Source of the DNA: Clostridiales bacterium
GTDB lineage: Bacteria > Bacillota_A > Clostridia > Lachnospirales > Lachnospiraceae
DNA length: 8,004 nt
NCBI GenBank assembly: GCA_030154385.1
Contig: JASKJZ010000102.1
Location: forward strand, 1-8,004
Reading direction: 5' to 3'
The notes below the pieces were generated by a model, which worked only from the letters and a program-made list of their open reading frames with translations, was not told where the DNA came from and searched no databases. This document shows, in pieces, positions 6,998 to 8,004 of this stretch; position 1 is the stretch's first letter, and each line of letters starts with the position of its first letter. The position numbers were made by a program, and so were the translations under genes.

Positions 6998-7792
6998 ATG
7001 AATCTTTGCAGTATAGCAAGCGGAAGCAGCGGAAATTGTATTTTCGTTGGAAATGATAACACAAAAATCTTGGTAGATACTGGGATTAGTAAAAAAAGAA
7101 TTGTGGATGGACTGTATTCGATTGATGTTGATCCAGAGACGATTGATGGTATCATGATAACACATGAGCACTCGGATCATATCTGTGGTCTTGGTGTATT
7201 TACACGCAAATATCGGGTACCAATCTATGGAACAAAGGAAACGCTTGCTTCGATTCAAAGAATGGGAAGCCTTGGTGCGCTAGATACTTCCTTGTTTCGT
7301 GCAATTGTACCCGATACCTCTTTTTTCCTAAAGGATATTTGTGTCAATCCATTTTCAATCTCACATGATGCTGCAAATCCAGTTAGTTATACCTTTTGTG
7401 ATACCGTTGGAAAAATTGGAGTAGCAACCGACCTTGGGACATACAATGATTATATTATCAATAATCTGCTTGGCTGTGACGCCTTGTTATTAGAGGCGAA
7501 TCATGATATCAATATGCTTCAGGTGGGAGCTTACCCCTATTCGTTAAAGCGTAGAATTTTAAGTGATGTGGGGCATTTGTCAAATGATAATTCGGGCAAG
7601 CTCTTGCTTCAATTATTTTCAGAACGGCTAAAATACATCTTTCTTGGTCATTTAAGCAAAGAAAACAATTACCCGGAATTAGCCTATCAGACCGTTTGCT
7701 TGGAGTTGTCAAATGGCGGCATAAGCAAGGATATGGGGTATCAAATGGAGGTTGCGAACCGTGATTTACCTTCCCGCCTGGTTTCGATTTAA
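6998..7792 (+). CDS. YycJ/WalJ-like metallo-beta-lactamase-fold hydrolase
   Basis: A cytoplasmic metal-dependent hydrolase of 264 residues, normal length for the YycJ/WalJ (VicX) family. The N-terminus has the family signature SIASGSSGN (5-13), then LVDTGIS (25-31). The metal-binding motif H56-x-H58-x-D60-H61 is complete, with candidate further ligands H123 (SISHDA), D145 (ATDLG), H169 (EANHD), H193 (GHLSND) and H218 (LGHLS). There is no signal peptide or membrane segment. Relatives in Bacillus sit in the walRK operon and, as I recall, have been linked to 5'-3' exonuclease activity and mutation avoidance in B. anthracis. No two-component genes are present here, so a Wal-pathway role should not be assumed, and a nucleic acid role would fit the polA neighbourhood only loosely. 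The ATG at 6998 has GAGG nine bases upstream, and the 14-base gap after the FtsA-like stop indicates one transcript. Confidence 0.88.
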   Translation: MNLCSIASGSSGNCIFVGNDNTKILVDTGISKKRIVDGLYSIDVDPETIDGIMITHEHSDHICGLGVFTRKYRVPIYGTKETLASIQRMGSLGALDTSLFRAIVPDTSFFLKDICVNPFSISHDAANPVSYTFCDTVGKIGVATDLGTYNDYIINNLLGCDALLLEANHDINMLQVGAYPYSLKRRILSDVGHLSNDNSGKLLLQLFSERLKYIFLGHLSKENNYPELAYQTVCLELSNGGISKDMGYQMEVANRDLPSRLVSI

Positions 7793-7849
7793 GGTCGGTA
7801 AAGAAAAACGGTTTTACATAAACATAAGCACAGAAAGAGAGAGAGTAGG

Positions 7850-8004
7850 ATGAAAAAAACAATCATTACAGTAGTAGGTAAGGACAGTGTTGGTATTATT
7901 GCAAAGGTTTGTACGTATCTGGCAAATAACGGTGTCAACATATTAGATATTTCTCAAACAATTGTCGACGGATTTTTTAACATGATGATGATTGTGGATG
8001 TAAA
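7850..8004 (+). CDS. Small ACT-domain protein (UPF0237-like), 3' end cut by window edge
   Basis: The frame is open from the ATG at 7850 to the window end, giving 51 codons plus two bases. The sequence begins [20 protein letters not shown] and continues with [12 protein letters not shown] (24-35) and [10 protein letters not shown] (36-45). This is the beta-alpha-beta start of an ACT domain, matching the UPF0237 family of stand-alone ACT proteins of about 90 residues, so a little over half is present. ACT domains typically bind small ligands such as amino acids and control enzymes; the ligand and partner of this family are not known to me. In many Firmicutes such a gene is followed by a PFL/DUF711-family gene, which would lie outside the window. 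A purine-rich tract (7832-7849, AGAAAGAGAGAGAG then TAGG) supplies a diffuse ribosome binding site. The 57-base gap after the hydrolase has neither a clear terminator nor a clear promoter, so co-transcription is possible. Confidence 0.85.
   Translation, partial: MKKTIITVVGKDSVGIIAKVCTYLANNGVNILDISQTIVDGFFNMMMIVDV

Noticed and set aside
7793..7849. Possible terminator or promoter between the hydrolase and ACT genes
   Set aside because: The only inverted repeat (GTAAA at 7798 with TTTAC at 7813) is five base pairs, AT-rich and lacks a T run. TTTACA at 7813 resembles a -35 but no -10 occurs 16-18 bases later; that stretch is purine-rich.
7509..7862. 117-codon open frame on the minus strand over the hydrolase 3' end
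   Set aside because: It lies antisense to a well-supported gene, shows no recognisable domain, runs into the next gene's start, and has no visible ribosome binding site. It is a coding shadow.
1..8004. Defence system, prophage, transposon, CRISPR array or attachment site
   Set aside because: All coding space is taken by recognisable housekeeping-type genes in one direction with even base composition; no spaced repeats, transposase, integrase or terminal inverted repeats were seen on either strand.

Overview
The window looks like ordinary core chromosome from a low-to-moderate GC, strictly anaerobic-type Firmicute (Clostridia, most likely Lachnospirales or a close relative). Reasons: AT-rich codon choice, strong GGAGG-type ribosome binding sites, an A-type flavodiiron protein, proofreading-dead PolI, and the string polA - coaE - FtsA-like ATPase - YycJ-like hydrolase - small ACT protein. 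The taxon is inferred from gene content, not from a marker search. All genes are on the + strand. No gap between genes exceeds 125 bases, and I see no tRNA, rRNA, CRISPR array, insertion sequence, prophage or integration scar.

Layout. Bases 1-1143 are the 3' part of a flavodiiron protein gene, closed by a strong intrinsic terminator (1171-1223). A sigma-A-like promoter (-35 at 1207, -10 at 1230) is built into the distal half of that terminator. It starts a new unit: a 103-residue tail-anchored zinc-finger-like protein (1266-1577), DNA polymerase I (1588-4245) and dephospho-CoA kinase (4245-4841). These are packed with a 10-base gap and then a 1-base overlap, so they are very probably one transcript with translational coupling. 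A 66-base gap holds a second, weaker promoter candidate, a small hairpin and a clear Shine-Dalgarno. It leads to a 691-residue FtsA/HSP70-fold ATPase with a long C-terminal extension (4908-6983) and, 14 bases later, a YycJ/WalJ-like metallo-beta-lactamase-fold hydrolase (6998-7792). The window ends inside a small ACT-domain protein gene (from 7850).

How the genes fit together. The unit downstream of 1207 groups chromosome maintenance (PolI, and a hydrolase family with reported nuclease and mutation-avoidance links), cofactor supply (CoaE) and a probable envelope or division-related actin-fold ATPase. This is a housekeeping cluster, not a defence or mobile island. The least understood members are the tail-anchored zinc-finger-like protein and the FtsA-like ATPase, whose C-terminus appears to carry several ubiquitin-like beta-grasp modules. 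I found no convincing new system. The most useful second looks are those two proteins, the fused terminator/promoter, and two misleading upstream in-frame ATGs.
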